The notes beneath the pieces are model-generated. The model searched no databases. It was not told the origin of the DNA and saw only the letters and a list, made by a program, of their open reading frames with translations. A program made the translations under genes and the position numbers. A DNA stretch of 64,000 bases from the NCBI RefSeq assembly GCF_029784135.1, contig NC_073745.1, positions 236,873,664 to 236,937,663 of the forward strand. Reading direction: 5' to 3'. This stretch comes from Toxorhynchites rutilus septentrionalis. Taxonomy: Eukaryota; Arthropoda; Insecta; Diptera; Culicidae. Below are positions 11,926 to 22,860 of this stretch, piece by piece; the first letter of the stretch is position 1; every line of letters begins with the position of its first letter.

Positions 11926-12542
11926 TGTGTGGTTCGATGGTGGACTGTATATGGTTGGGGAGGAGGCAAAGATGCTCGTGACCTTTCCTCGGATTAACTG
12001 GACAGCTGGTGATGCCTCACGCATGCGACAATCACAATCGCCGGGAAGTAGCTGGCTGAAAAGCTGCTTGCTGCGAAACGTTCCAATCGCTGATCTACGC
12101 TGATGACCACTCTCGTTGAATCAGCTGCTAAATAAAACTCTTTAACACTGTGAGAATCAACACACGGAATAATGTCTTTCTAAACTATTTTATTTACACT
12201 TTTGATTTACATTACTAGCTTAATTTAGAACTATACTAACTTAATCTAGAATATAGAAAACACTTGCAAAAAACTATTCGAGGTAAAACACTTCTTGAGC
12301 CGTCAAAAAAATATAGATGTGAGAGCGTCTCACTGGCTGAAACGCATAGTTTTATTCAGCGGTAATTCTGCAATAGCGATGGACAGCATTTTTATTTCTT
12401 GTGTTGTTGCCGTTATTGCGCTATGTAATGCACGTGCGCTGCTGGAAGGGGAATGAAAGAAAAGGGGCGTTTGTTCCTTATGAACATGTACAGACATGTT
12501 TTCTCTTGCGGTTTCTCTTTTCTTCAGTCGTGAGACTGAACA
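11926..12542 (-). repeat. BEL/Pao 3' LTR
   Basis: 617 bp, TG...CA, nearly identical to 15573-16189. It abuts the polypurine tract on the minus strand. Confidence 0.85.
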
Positions 12543-14749
12543 TACTCCCCCGGCGAATAGGTCAAAGCTGCTTTTTCTAATGAAGTGGAATCATTTCGAT
12601 CATTATCCAAAATAGGTAAAGGTGTTAATTTGTGAATGGGTCGCTTGAAAGTGTCGTACATTTGAATTTTACCACAAGCACTAAACTTAGTAAACTCAGG
12701 TCCATTCAAATTATCCTGTCTCCGATTAGGCACACCAGATAACATACACTTAATTTCCTTCAAGAACTCATGATACTGCATTGCACTAATGATATATGAT
12801 GTTGCTTGGTAATGTTTGAAAACGATAGGATAGCGATTGGTTTCCCGATTCTGTTTGGTGTTACTTGAATGCAACAAATATGATATAGTTTTCTTTAGAT
12901 GATCATACGATTCAACATTTTTGAAAAGCGGAAATTCTTCGTTTATCAATGAGTAATGAAATGGTGATTTATGATTGAGTTCGGGAATTAATACCTCAAT
13001 ATCTGGAGGTACATCAATGCTTTCTACGTTATACTCTTCTGTTCGCAATAACTGGGAATCATTCCACCATATTTCGTTTTTCGCTATCGTACAGTTCCTA
13101 ACATTGACTATGAAATCTTTATCTTGATGGATTGTAAGTAAGAAGCGCTCGTCATAAGGTAACCATTTTTGCAAGTTCATTCCGCTGGAATTAAGTCCAT
13201 TTGGTTGTGTTTGAAATATATTCGCTTCTTCTGTATCATTGGAATCAAATAGGGTGTCGTTTATGTAAAAAATCCCTTCGATGACATTTGCTGGTAATGG
13301 ATGCTTTTTCTTTCCTTTCATGTTCTTCAGAGGTGATTCAAATATGGAACGACTCTTCTCATCTTGGTGATATGCTTTTGTAAAATGTAGCTTGCAATTT
13401 TCTTCTTCAACGGTAGAGTAAGTATTTTCTGACACTCCTATCTCCTGGACTTTTTGTAAATTTTCTCCAAGAGAATCTGAGCTCACAGTAAGAGCGTGTA
13501 GTGTTATTATGTTGTGATTGTAATTATTAAATCGACCACCTACTAGCCATCCTAGTTGTGAGTCTTGAAGACTGGGAAGGTTGTCCGCTAGTCTAAGAAA
13601 GCCTGGTTTCATCAAATCATGGAACCAATCCATTCCGATAAGTAGGTCTATCTTATTTGATTGATTAAAGTAGGGATCTGCTAATTGGATTCCTGTGGGT
13701 ATGTTCCAATTCTCAGTCGTGAAATGAATAGCCGGGATGTTGCCGGTAACCTTTGGCGTGATAAGACAATCCAAATTGAACTCAAAATTAGTGTAATGTG
13801 ATCGAATTTGAACAGAACACTTTTGCTTCACAAGCGACCTAACATTACCGATTCCAGCTATGGGAACATTCACTTCTTCTATGTTAAGGTTTAAACTATT
13901 TTGGAGTGATTGCGAAATGAAACTCACCTGTGAGCCACAATCCAACAGGGCACGGCATTGATGTATTTGCTGATCTCGATCTAAAACTTTGACTAAAGCA
14001 GTGTATAACACCACTTGGCTGACTGGGTTTGACCGTGTATTGGACAGGGCTGATGTTACTGTGGACTGGCATGCAGCATTCTCTTCAAAGGTTGTTGTCG
14101 GTTCCACTGCGACACTGGTTTGGGAAAGTTGTCTCTTATCAACATTGCTCTTCGGTACAGTTCCGTCGCTATGAAGCAAGGTATGATGTTTCCGTTGACA
14201 TTTGATGCACGTTCTTTTCGATGGAAACTCTATTACTCGATGGCCTTGACGTAGGCAGTTAAAACAGCAGTTCCTTTCCTTAACCTTCAGCAGACGTTGA
14301 CTCAATGTAGAACTGTTGAATTCCGGACACTTGTAAGATGGATGGATGTTACTGCAGAAATTACATTGACTTTGTTGCACTGCAGGAGAATTCGCTGAGT
14401 TGAAACGCTGAATCGAAGGTTCTTCCGAGGACGGGTTCGAATAAATGCGCTGCTGCTTGAATTTAATTTCTTCGGTTGGCTGACATCTTTCCAAAATTGA
14501 CACTCGATCGTTTAAAAATTGGACTGTTAAGTCAAAATTTGGTAGTTCACCTCGCCGTATGGTCGCCTCCCAAAGTTTCTTCGTCTCGTTATCAATGGAT
14601 TGTGCTAACAGATAAACAGCAATTTGCTCTGAAACACCAGTAAATTCCTGTCCAAGGAACTTTAAATTCTCCACATGGTTGCTGAAAGTTTCAACTAATT
14701 TTTGCAGCTCACTGTAATTTTCTTTCACTATTTTTTGCATGCTTAACAA
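12524..14749 (-). CDS. BEL/Pao Gag C-part, protease and Pol remnants
   Basis: An open frame of about 740 codons on the minus strand, ending at the 3' LTR. In order: a Gag C-terminal region; Cys/His zinc knuckles (CNFCSNIHPSYKC, then CFNCLRQGH and CIKCQRKHH, roughly residues 125-195); an aspartic protease (ALLDCGSQVSFISQ near 265, with DCG where DSG or DTG is usual); GWLVGGR; then a compressed RT remnant in which YINDTLFD stands where the family has the YVDD catalytic box; RT connection-like sequence; and the far C-terminus of Pol (FKRPIHKLTPLPI). RT fingers, RNase H and the integrase catalytic core are absent. No stop interrupts this 2.2-kb frame, which is notable for an RT-dead copy. It could supply only Gag and protease functions. 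Confidence 0.75.
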   Translation of the reverse strand: MLSMQKIVKENYSELQKLVETFSNHVENLKFLGQEFTGVSEQIAVYLLAQSIDNETKKLWEATIRRGELPNFDLTVQFLNDRVSILERCQPTEEIKFKQQRIYSNPSSEEPSIQRFNSANSPAVQQSQCNFCSNIHPSYKCPEFNSSTLSQRLLKVKERNCCFNCLRQGHRVIEFPSKRTCIKCQRKHHTLLHSDGTVPKSNVDKRQLSQTSVAVEPTTTFEENAACQSTVTSALSNTRSNPVSQVVLYTALVKVLDRDQQIHQCRALLDCGSQVSFISQSLQNSLNLNIEEVNVPIAGIGNVRSLVKQKCSVQIRSHYTNFEFNLDCLITPKVTGNIPAIHFTTENWNIPTGIQLADPYFNQSNKIDLLIGMDWFHDLMKPGFLRLADNLPSLQDSQLGWLVGGRFNNYNHNIITLHALTVSSDSLGENLQKVQEIGVSENTYSTVEEENCKLHFTKAYHQDEKSRSIFESPLKNMKGKKKHPLPANVIEGIFYINDTLFDSNDTEEANIFQTQPNGLNSSGMNLQKWLPYDERFLLTIHQDKDFIVNVRNCTIAKNEIWWNDSQLLRTEEYNVESIDVPPDIEVLIPELNHKSPFHYSLINEEFPLFKNVESYDHLKKTISYLLHSSNTKQNRETNRYPIVFKHYQATSYIISAMQYHEFLKEIKCMLSGVPNRRQDNLNGPEFTKFSACGKIQMYDTFKRPIHKLTPLPILDNDRNDSTSLEKAALTYSPGEYVQSHD

Positions 14750-14750
14750 C

Positions 14751-15434
14751 TTAACAACCGCGAATATGCAAATTGATCAATCGCCGCTTGTTCTCGTATC
14801 TCTCCTCTAGCAGTTGCCAGGCTCTGTCGTAATTTCCTTCGTTTAGCGTCCTGGCGTCAATCAATTTGGCAGCTTCTCCCACTAGAGCCTTCTCTAGATG
14901 ATACAGCTTGATGCGAGGAGGCTCATTACTTCGATCCACTACATCTCGGAACATTATTTTAAACTTCTCCCAGTGCTCATATCTGCCGTCGAATGTTGGT
15001 ATGGCACGTGGGAGCGATTGCTGAATCACTAATTGCGGCGGATTCATAATGGGTTGTGAAGCAGCTGGTTGTGCTTGTCGCTCTAGCAACATTTCTAATT
15101 TTACTGTCACTTCGTTGTAAATCTTCTCAAACTGCACATAACGATTATCAATTTCTTCTTGCTCCGACGCTGGACTTCCACTCACTATTTGCTGATGATA
15201 ACCGTCAAAGTCGTTATTCGCTGCATCCACACTTTGACTTGTTGACTGGAAATTTCCTTTTGCTCCACTTCTGCTTGTTGAAGGAGATGCATGATCCTTG
15301 TTATTTTTCCTTGCGCTGCCCCGCGGAGCGCAGACAAAGCTTCGATGCTGCAAGCAACTTCTGCAGCTGCACTGTCGTTTTTCACTGGTGTTCTCTTCGT
15401 GGGCATTTTGCTCGTTGTTTGATTGTTCGTTCAC
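14751..15434 (-). CDS. BEL/Pao Gag N-terminal part
   Basis: A 227-residue frame beginning MNEQSNNEQNAHEE, with a Cys-rich RQCSCRSCLQ segment and the BEL Gag motif AIPTFDGRYEHWEKFKIMFR, ending RRLINLHIRGC. Gag continues in a different frame immediately downstream (14749). A local duplication (ttgttaag twice in a row, around 14740-14757) sits at the break. The break would separate the Gag N-terminus from the zinc knuckles unless ribosomes shift frame. Confidence 0.75.
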   Translation of the reverse strand: MNEQSNNEQNAHEENTSEKRQCSCRSCLQHRSFVCAPRGSARKNNKDHASPSTSRSGAKGNFQSTSQSVDAANNDFDGYHQQIVSGSPASEQEEIDNRYVQFEKIYNEVTVKLEMLLERQAQPAASQPIMNPPQLVIQQSLPRAIPTFDGRYEHWEKFKIMFRDVVDRSNEPPRIKLYHLEKALVGEAAKLIDARTLNEGNYDRAWQLLEERYENKRRLINLHIRGC

Positions 15435-15572
15435 TTCACAAATTGTTCAAATACTTTCACTCACTTTAGTCTATTAACGCTTCACTGTTTAAATTCCGTG
15501 TTTGATTTCACACTGGTAACTGCTCTTCTTCTCGGAGTCTGCTTCTATCCGGTTCGAAGGACCAATTTCTTA

Positions 15573-16189
15573 TGTGTGGTTCGATGGTGGACTGTATATG
15601 GTTGGGGAGGAGGCAAAGATGCTCGTGACCTTTCCTCGGATTAACTGGACAGCAGGTGATGCCTCACGCATGCGACAATCACAATCGCCGGGAAGTAGCT
15701 GGCTGAAAAGCTGCCTGCTGCGAAACTTTCCACTCGCTGATCTACGCTGATGACCACTCTTGTTGATTCAGCTGCTAAATAAAACTCTTTAACACTGTGA
15801 GAATCAACACACGGAATAATGTCTTTCTAAACTATTTTATTTACACTTTTGATTTACATTACTAGCTTAATTTAGAACTATACTAACTTAATCTAGAATA
15901 TAGAAAACACTTGCAAAAAACTATTCGAGGTAAAACACTTCTTGAGCCGTCAAAAAAATATAGATGTGAGAGCGTCTCACTGGCTGAAACGCATAGTTTT
16001 ATTCAGCGGTAATGCTGCAATAGCGATGGACAGCATTTTTATTTCTTGTGTTGTTGCCGTTATTGCGCTATGTAATGCACGTGCGCTGCTGGAAGGGGAA
16101 TCAAAGAAAAGGGGCGTTTGTTCCTTATGAACATGTACAGACATGTTTTCTCTTGCGGTTTCTCTTTTCTTCAGTCGTGAGACTGAACA
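15573..16189 (-). repeat. BEL/Pao 5' LTR
   Basis: 617 bp, TG...CA. Followed on the minus strand by an 8-bp spacer and the primer-binding-like site near 15549-15564. Confidence 0.85.
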
Positions 16190-16194
16190 CATGT

Positions 16195-17164
16195 AAATAA
16201 AAATGTAAGGCAAAATCTGTTGGTAAGCGGAAAGCCCGAAGAAGGGATGGTCCGATTTAAGCCTCCTGTATTTTGTTGTATTCGTCTCTTCCCGTAGATC
16301 AATATAGTGGAGAGAAAAATTGGAAAATTTTCGGAAAATCCTGATGGAAGGTCGGAAAATTCGGAAAATTGAATTCCCACATGTTCGAAAATTACATCAT
16401 AATAAGCGTTGTTAGTCCATTCGATCTTTGTGCTATCGAAATTGATCTTTGTTCGTAAGTGGAAATGAATTTTCAAGCGAAATAACCATTTCCATATCTT
16501 ATATCTATAAAAATAAAAATGTAAGGCTAAATGTGTTGGTAAGCGCAAAACTCGAAGAAGAAAAGGTTCAATTTGAGCCATCTTTATTTCGTTGTATTCG
16601 TCTCTTCCCGTAGATCAATATAGCGGAGAAAAAAATCGGAAAATTGAATTCCCATATGTTCTACAATTAGCTAAGCGTTGTTAATCCATTTAATGTTGGC
16701 GCTAACGAAATTGATTTTTGTTCGAAAGTGGAAAAGGATTTTCAGACGGAATAATGCATTCCTATATCTTCTATCTATATAAACAAAAATGGAAGGCCAA
16801 ATGTGTTGGTGTGCCCTAAACCCAAGGAAGGAATGGTCCGATTTAAGCTGTCTTTATTTTGTAACATTCTCTGTATCAAACATGTATTCCATGCAACGGA
16901 GAAACATGTTATTTCCAAATGCTTGAAGAATCTTGAACGAGAATTGGGTCTGAAAATAATTTTATATTATAAGGACGAATTTTTGTAGAAGTACTAGACA
17001 ATTTATAGTAAAAGGAAATTGTAAAGAGTCAAAAGGTAATCAATCAATGAAGAGTTCAGTTATTGACCTCACTAACGTTCACTTAGTAAGAAAACGTGGA
17101 TGTTTGAAAGTATTCAAATAAAAAAAAATATTTTGGGCGGGACAAAGTTCGTCGGGTCAGCTAG
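16195..17164 (+). mobile_element. Helitron-like tandem units
   Basis: Three related units begin near 16204, 16517 and 16789 with aaaaatgtaaggc/taaatgtgttgg, preceded by tatctata-type sequence resembling insect Helitron 5' ends. The block ends gtcgggtcagctag (17151-17164), a CTAG terminus as in Helitrons. Spacing is about 313 and 272 bp. The same 3' sequence recurs near 41362. No RepHel gene is present, so these are non-autonomous. Confidence 0.6.
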
Positions 17165-18061
17165 TAAACAATAAAAATAAACTTTTCAGATGGCGACGAG
17201 CACCGATTCGTTATTTTGTTTGCAAGAAATTTTTGGTTTTAGTGGTGAATGTGGACATGTCCTGTGAAACCAATGTTACAATAATAAACACGCGGGCCGT
17301 GGGAGTGTGTTTGTATAGAAAACGGTATGTTTTTAAAACATTTCATAGAATTATTGAGACTCTTTTGCTTGACTCATAGCGCGGGCAAGGTGGCCACTAT
17401 TGTAAGAGATGAGATTTGCCATAAACGCACCTTTTAACGGACCTTTGAACGCGCCTAATTGACGAATTGGATGAGAACATCATGTTGGTTGAATAAATCA
17501 AGGCGCATTCATGATAAATTTGATGTTTTTTCAGATACCAAATATAATAAATTTAAATTATGATAATTTCGCAAGGATTGCACATTGAGCACGTTATAGT
17601 TACCTATAACCTATAAACAGCACCTCCCACTCTTTTCACGCTTGATCTAAAATACAACGACCTTGATATGTAGCACAATTTAGCCGGAAACAATCATTCT
17701 ATAAACGCCTAGATTCACGAGTCACTTCATGTGGCCATCTCATCCTTAGTGGTGGCTAACTTGACCCGTCATGATTTTCATACCTTTTTAATTCATATAA
17801 CATTATGAAATAAAATAAAAAAAACTTATGGAAGTCAACGTGATTGCGGAAAACATTCTAAAGATCGATACTGACATAATGAAATGCCTCATTTTTGTAT
17901 GCATTGTGTTGAATTGTACTATATACTTAGGGTGGCCGTCTTACCCCGTCCTCACTTACAAGTATTTAATTTCGGATCCGCTTCTAAACTTCTAGCAATG
18001 ACTAGCTATTTCGCAGCGTTTCTTGATAATTGTCTAATGTTATTAACGTAATCTCTATATA

Positions 18062-19345
18062 TTAGGCTGTCAAAAAAGTCCTGCGGTATCTCCGCGAGGT
18101 GTCGGTGTAAGCGCGTAGTTCTAGTTGTATTCATTGTATCGAGTCATACTATAGCTTGTTGGAAAGGTATTTTTGCGCGCTATAATATAGTCCTTGACAG
18201 TGTTTTGTTTGGTTAAGTCGTTCGTGAGTTATAGTGTCGCAAATATGGAGCAAAATAAAGAGAAAATCCGACATATTTTACAGTACTACTATGACAAAGG
18301 CAAAAATGCATCTCAAGCTGCCAATAACATTTGTGCAGTTTATGGACCCGATAAGTTTCCATTTCCACCGCACAACGATGGTTTCAACGTTTTCGTTCTG
18401 CTGTAGAGGTCGTCGAAGATGCGCCACGCTCCGGAAGGCTTGTCGTCGAAAATTGCGACAAAATCGCTGAATTAGCCGAGAAAGACCGGCATAGTAGCAG
18501 CCGTAGCATCGGCCACGAGCTGGGGATAAGTCATCAAACCGTTATTAACCATTTGAAGAAGCTTGGATTCACAGAGAAGCTCGATGTATGGGTGCCACAC
18601 ACGTTGACGCAAAAAAACATCTTTGACCGTATCGACGCATGTGAATCGCTGCTGAATCGCAACAAAATCGACCCGTTTCTGAAGCGGATGGTGACTGGCG
18701 ATGAAAAGTGGGTCACTTACGACAACGTGAAGCGCAAACGGTCGTGATCGAAGCCCGCTGAAGCGGCTCAGACGGTGGCCAAGCCCTCATTAACGGCCAG
18801 GAAGGTTCTGCTGTCTGTTTGGTGGGATTGTCAAGGAATAATCTATGATGAGCTGTTTCCCTATGGCCAAACGCTCAATTCGGACCTGTACTGCCAACAA
18901 CTGGACCGCTTGAAGGTAGCACTCATGAAGAAGAGGCCATCTTTGATAAACAGAGGCCGCATTGTCTTCCATCAGGACAACGCCAGGCCACACACTTCTT
19001 TGGTGACGCGCCAGATGCTCCGGGAGCTCGGATGGGAGGTTCTTTTGCATCCGCCGTATAGTCCGGACCTTGCACCAAGTGACTACCACCTGTTTTTGTC
19101 TATGGCGAACGAGCTAGGTAGTCAGAAGTTAGCCACAAAAGAGGCCTGTGAAGATTGGCTATCCGAGTTTTTTGCCAATAAGGAAGCGAGCTTCTATAAC
19201 AGGGGTATTATGAAGTTGGCATCTCGTTGGGAACAAGTCATCGAACAAAACGGCGCATATTTGACTTAAAACAGATGATTGTAACTAATTTTATGAACAA
19301 ATGAAAATTCAAAAAAAATACCGCAGGACTTTTTTGACAGCCTAA
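18062..19345 (+). mobile_element. Full-length mariner element (DD34D), dead
   Basis: Near-perfect 28-bp inverted ends (ttaggctgtcaaaaaagtcc at the left, complement at the right) flanked by TA (18060-18061 and 19346-19347). Length 1284 bp, the usual mariner size. It encodes a mariner transposase with one frameshift and one nonsense codon (see the transposase entry). Confidence 0.92.
18245..19269 (+). pseudogene. Mariner transposase, inactivated
   Basis: Starts MEQNKEKIRHILQYYYDKG, then HTH-like sequence, WVPHTL, the first catalytic Asp in VTGDEKW, the second in HQDNARPHTS and the third in YSPDLAPSDYHLF. Thirty-four residues separate the last two, giving the DD34D signature of mariner. A frame change near 18355 and an in-frame TGA at about 18745 break the gene. 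All three catalytic Asp are still present. The sequence suggests a mariner subfamily close to those in other insects; the exact subfamily is uncertain. Confidence 0.88.
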
Positions 19346-19347
19346 TA

Positions 19348-19959
19348 CAATCTACTTCAAGGAGTGTTGTTACGGCATAAAAAATTGGAAAATTGGAAGA
19401 AAAATAATTCTATATATGACCAGAGTGCGTTTCTGAAATTGAGCTTGTTGGGTTAGGGTCACCAACTCTAAATTGAGCACCACGTTTTTAGTATGTGAGC
19501 TTTAAGAAATTTGGTGTAAGAAACTTCTGGAAGTGGTATGGCTTAAATTACCTTTTTAACTGCGCTGACTACAATGCTAGTTTAATAACTAGTTCTATAT
19601 TTAGGTTTTATAATTGCACGGTAGAATAAGTTTTAGATTTAGGAACTTAGGAAAATATATAAATAATTAGAATAAGAATAAATGTTGTTCTGGTACACTC
19701 AAAGCCTTCTGATCATTTCTTAATAATTCTTTTGTTCCATCCTTTTATGACCCAGTAGCGTTACATGGCATTCTTCTATCGCCATGTCACTTGTTGACAG
19801 CTGACGCCACGTCGTAGCGTGAGGCGTTGCTGCGATGAGGGGTCTCGTCGTAACAGAGCTGCTAATGAAAATCGACTATTCAATAATGAATATGTGTTCT
19901 ATGTAAAGGAAACATACGTTTCGAAGTGATTTAAAATTTATCGATTTCCCTCATCTATC
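19348..19959. other. No supported gene
   Basis: AT-rich. The 19740-19860 stretch has GC-rich sequence resembling an LTR fragment, but no second copy is present to confirm it. Confidence 0.3.
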
Positions 19960-20162
19960 TCTATATATATAAAAGTTTTCTGTTCGTTTGTGTGCGCGTT
20001 AAAAACTCGAAAAGTACGGAACCGACTGAGCTCAAACTATGATACAATATACAAAACAACCAAACACATCTAGGGTTGTTGCTACAAGATAAAAAAATGA
20101 AAAATTCAACTCAACCATGCAACCACAACGTGCCACTGCAAAGCGTGGCAGAGTACAGCTAG
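19960..20162 (+). mobile_element. Short non-autonomous Helitron
   Basis: 5' end tctatatatataaaag and 3' end gagtacagctag. A hairpin tgccac-N8-gtggca (20131-20150) lies 9 bp before the CTAG end, the standard Helitron 3' structure. About 203 bp, non-coding. Confidence 0.75.
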
Positions 20163-20276
20163 TTTTGTATAAATTCATCGATGTGTTGGTTGGGATCGCG
20201 GTATGCGAAGGGAATGTTTTTTATAAAAAGACTTTTGGATTTGTTCTCAACATCTTCCAAACCTAATCCACCCTTA

Positions 20277-20453
20277 GAGCCCCCGCAGACTGCAGACTGA
20301 TTTGTCGGCCGATGATTTGGTCGGCTTCTTAATCAGTACGGAGAGGTATGCATGTGCGCACATTACGCCGATTCAGTTTGGTCGGTTTTTGCACCAGAAG
20401 GCCGACCCGACCAAACTTTTGGCTGACAGATAGGCTGTAGTATGCGGGGGCTC
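20277..20453. mobile_element. MITE, gagcccccgca family, copy 1
   Basis: Ends gagcccccgcagactgcaga and, in reverse complement, gagcccccgcatactacagc. Flanks are TTA and CTA. 177 bp. Internal ggtcgg motifs are arranged symmetrically. A second copy lies at 27585-27733. Confidence 0.8.
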
Positions 20454-20929
20454 CTAAACGTTGGCAGGTATAATTGACGAATTTACGTTGGATTTACAAC
20501 CAGATGGCGCAGCGAATAAAATGAGGATGTTTTGTTTTTTTGGTATGAAATTCGTTCAAATTTTCTAGACAAATCAGAATTTATCTTCAAATTTCACGGT
20601 TTCATGTATTCTTTCCACGCTGAAAAGGTTAGAAAATCATCATTTTACAATGTGCTATGTATATTACGAGGAATGGCTTGTTCTAATGTAGATGTCGCAT
20701 GAGGTGATTCAGCTTTGCGTAAATTCGTCAATTAATTATTTGCTACACTATAAAAGTATCCTTTCCACATAAATTTATTATTTCAAATTTTTTGCAAAAT
20801 GTTGTTTTGCTGGTGGAAATAATTGAGCAATATACCATAATTTAGAAAGAATGTAAATATTCAAGATAAAAACAACAAGAACAAGATTAAATTTTCTTTG
20901 GACATGCTTTGTAAATTTTAAGTTGGACA
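20454..20929. other. AT-rich sequence, nothing recognised
   Basis: No coding signal. It probably includes the 3' untranslated end of the adjacent minus-strand non-LTR element. Confidence 0.35.
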
Positions 20930-21730
20930 CTAAGTTGATGTAGTTGTTTCCAATAGTTTGCTCAAATTTTTATACAAATCTACTCCCAAAACTTTCAAAT
21001 CTTTTAATCTTCTAATTTTCTTCTTCTTCCTATGAGGCACAAAATGACAATTATTAAATCGTAGGTACTGTGATTTGGGAAAATTCATTTTAATTTTTCC
21101 ATATATACTTAAATAATGAATTAGTTCTGAGAATCGATCAAATTCGAGATTATTACGGATGAGAATGTTAATCTCGTCGGCATAAGCAATTATTCTCACG
21201 AAATAATTTCCAATCAGGCAACCATCAATGTTCGAGTAAATCATTCTAATCAATGGCTCGATGTAAAGACAAAATAGAGCCGTACTCAAAGGACAACCTT
21301 GCCGTACCAATGATTTTATTGCAAAAGTCTGTGTGCGAAGGCCATTGAACAAAACTCTAGAGTTAGCCCATTTATCTAACCTTTTCAAACAATCAATGAA
21401 CATAGTTAGAAATCGGAATTTTTCCAGAATAGCCCACAAAAGAACATGATCAACTCGATCGAATGCCTTCTCCAGATCTTTGCTAAGAAGGATTCCTTTG
21501 AAATGACGCGTTTGCTGTAACTTCAACAACGTATTCCGAAGAATGCGGAGATTATCAACACAGGATTGATCCTTGAGGTATTACGATTGACCCGGACCGA
21601 TGAGCTTACTTGATACGGGCTGTAACCTGATCAACAATATTTTTGTGAACAGCTTATAGTCCGTATTGAGCATGCTGATCGGTCGATGGTTATTCAAATC
21701 ATGCTCATCGCCCCTTTTAGGTATTAACCC
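20930..21730 (-). pseudogene. Non-LTR retrotransposon reverse transcriptase fragment
   Basis: The minus strand gives NNHRPISMLNTDYKLFTKIL at the start (about 21700), then, after a frame break near 21590, DQSCVDNLRILRNT, LSKDLEKAFDRVDHVLLWA, VRQGCPLSTALFCLYIEPLI and AYADEINIL. The last is the catalytic box with Glu where YADD has the second Asp. Downstream LKVLGVDLYKN marks the thumb region. Endonuclease and 3' end are missing, so it is 5'-truncated and dead. The box substitution alone should abolish RT activity. Confidence 0.8.
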
Positions 21731-21815
21731 TTGAATGCATGATGATGTATATGTACATCAGTGTTTTCTTCCTTACAAAATTTCTAAACGGTGATTCAAA
21801 CACAGTATTTTTTTA

Positions 21816-22860
21816 CCTTTGAGGTGAAGGTGGAAGCTAGCCATTGTAGTAGTATAAGTAAACCCACGTGTAAAATGGGGTAATAGTGTTTGTGAGAGAA
21901 GAGCAAAGCACACGTAAATAGATCAATTCACTTATCAGACTGTGTGGCGCTTCATTGACACGAGTCTTTGAATACATTTGAAAAAAGAATAACAATTCAA
22001 TACTAAAGTAAAATGTATGAATGATATGTTCCGATGAACAATTGCAAATATAAATATATATATAGAAGGTGCTTTTGCATATGAAGTATAATTCTAATTA
22101 TACGCGAGCGTAACATGAGCAAATTTATAACACATGCGAATTGCGGCTCTTTTGGTATTAACAAGTTCTTCCGCATAGTAACACGATGTTGATAATTCCT
22201 TAATATTTTCCTTCGTTGATCGTACTGTTTTCACATATTCACGTTGGAGAGCCTTAACACTTCTCTTCGTTGGCCGAGGCATTTTGATTGAATGTAATAC
22301 CGTTTACTGTTTTGAAAGCATAGGCAGCCGTGGCAGTGTTCCGGGCTCTGCAATACAATTTTCTTACCCAATGTTAAAGTTGCTGAAACTTACATTATAG
22401 ACCCATTAAACGTAAAAATAATAATTGTATTGATATCAACACAATTTTATTGTATTGATTTTCATGACATGAAATGCTATGACTCAGAAATAATATTTTA
22501 TCGAGTTGTTTTATAGCAGTTTCGATGATGTTGTCTGGCATCATTGTCGAAAAAATAACGATGCTTTCACCAATACAAACAAAACCATTACCGAATATTG
22601 AAAAATGAAAATTTATCTTTCAGATCACTAGCTTGAATTTTCCGACGTTTTCCACTATACAGTACGACAGTAGATGAAAATTTAATATCTTGTGAGTAAT
22701 CGATTAGAGTTTGGTTGATATTACTTGATGGGAAGTGTACGAAAACGATCATTTTCTCTACACTGTTTCGCAAAATTATTGATTTTCAGGCGAGGGGTGA
22801 GAAAGGGAGATGAAAGAAATGAGCGCCATTATGGCTAGCTTCCACCTTCACCTTAAGGGC
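21816..22860. mobile_element. TIR element of about 1 kb with one small ORF
   Basis: The left end has aggtgaaggtggaagctagc cat (21822-21844) and the right end is its reverse complement (22831-22853), about 23 bp exact. The interior is AT-rich. A 62-codon minus-strand frame (22094-22282) starts MPRPTKRSVKALQREYVKTV and is basic; it may be a remnant of an encoded protein. The superfamily is unknown. Confidence 0.6.

Larger units (their letters stand above)
11926..16189 (-). mobile_element. BEL/Pao LTR retrotransposon, internally deleted
   Basis: Two 617-bp LTRs (11926-12542 and 15573-16189) begin TG and end CA. The flanks are catat and catgt, one mismatch from a 5-bp target duplication. On the minus strand a primer-binding-like site (TGGTCCTTCGAACCGG) starts 8 bp inside the 5' LTR, and a purine tract (GCCGGGGGAG) abuts the 3' LTR. 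Coding covers Gag, protease and short pieces of Pol only. Most of RT, RNase H and the integrase core are missing, so total length is 4.26 kb, well below the usual 6-9 kb. The LTRs differ at about eight positions by eye (about 1.3%), so insertion was fairly recent. Confidence 0.85.
11759..17955. mobile_element. Large TIR DNA transposon hosting other insertions
   Basis: The left end starts ggggaggacggggtaagacg (11759). The right end, read in reverse complement, is gtgaggacggggtaagacgg, followed inward by c(c)accc in both. TTA lies directly outside each end (11756-11758 and 17956-17958). The interior holds a complete BEL/Pao element (11926-16189) and Helitron-like tandem units (16195-17164). I see no transposase of its own, so it was probably non-autonomous before those insertions. 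The remaining stretch 17165-17955 is non-coding. Confidence 0.65.

Noticed and set aside
15056..15469. 137-codon plus-strand frame
   Set aside because: Antisense shadow of BEL Gag.
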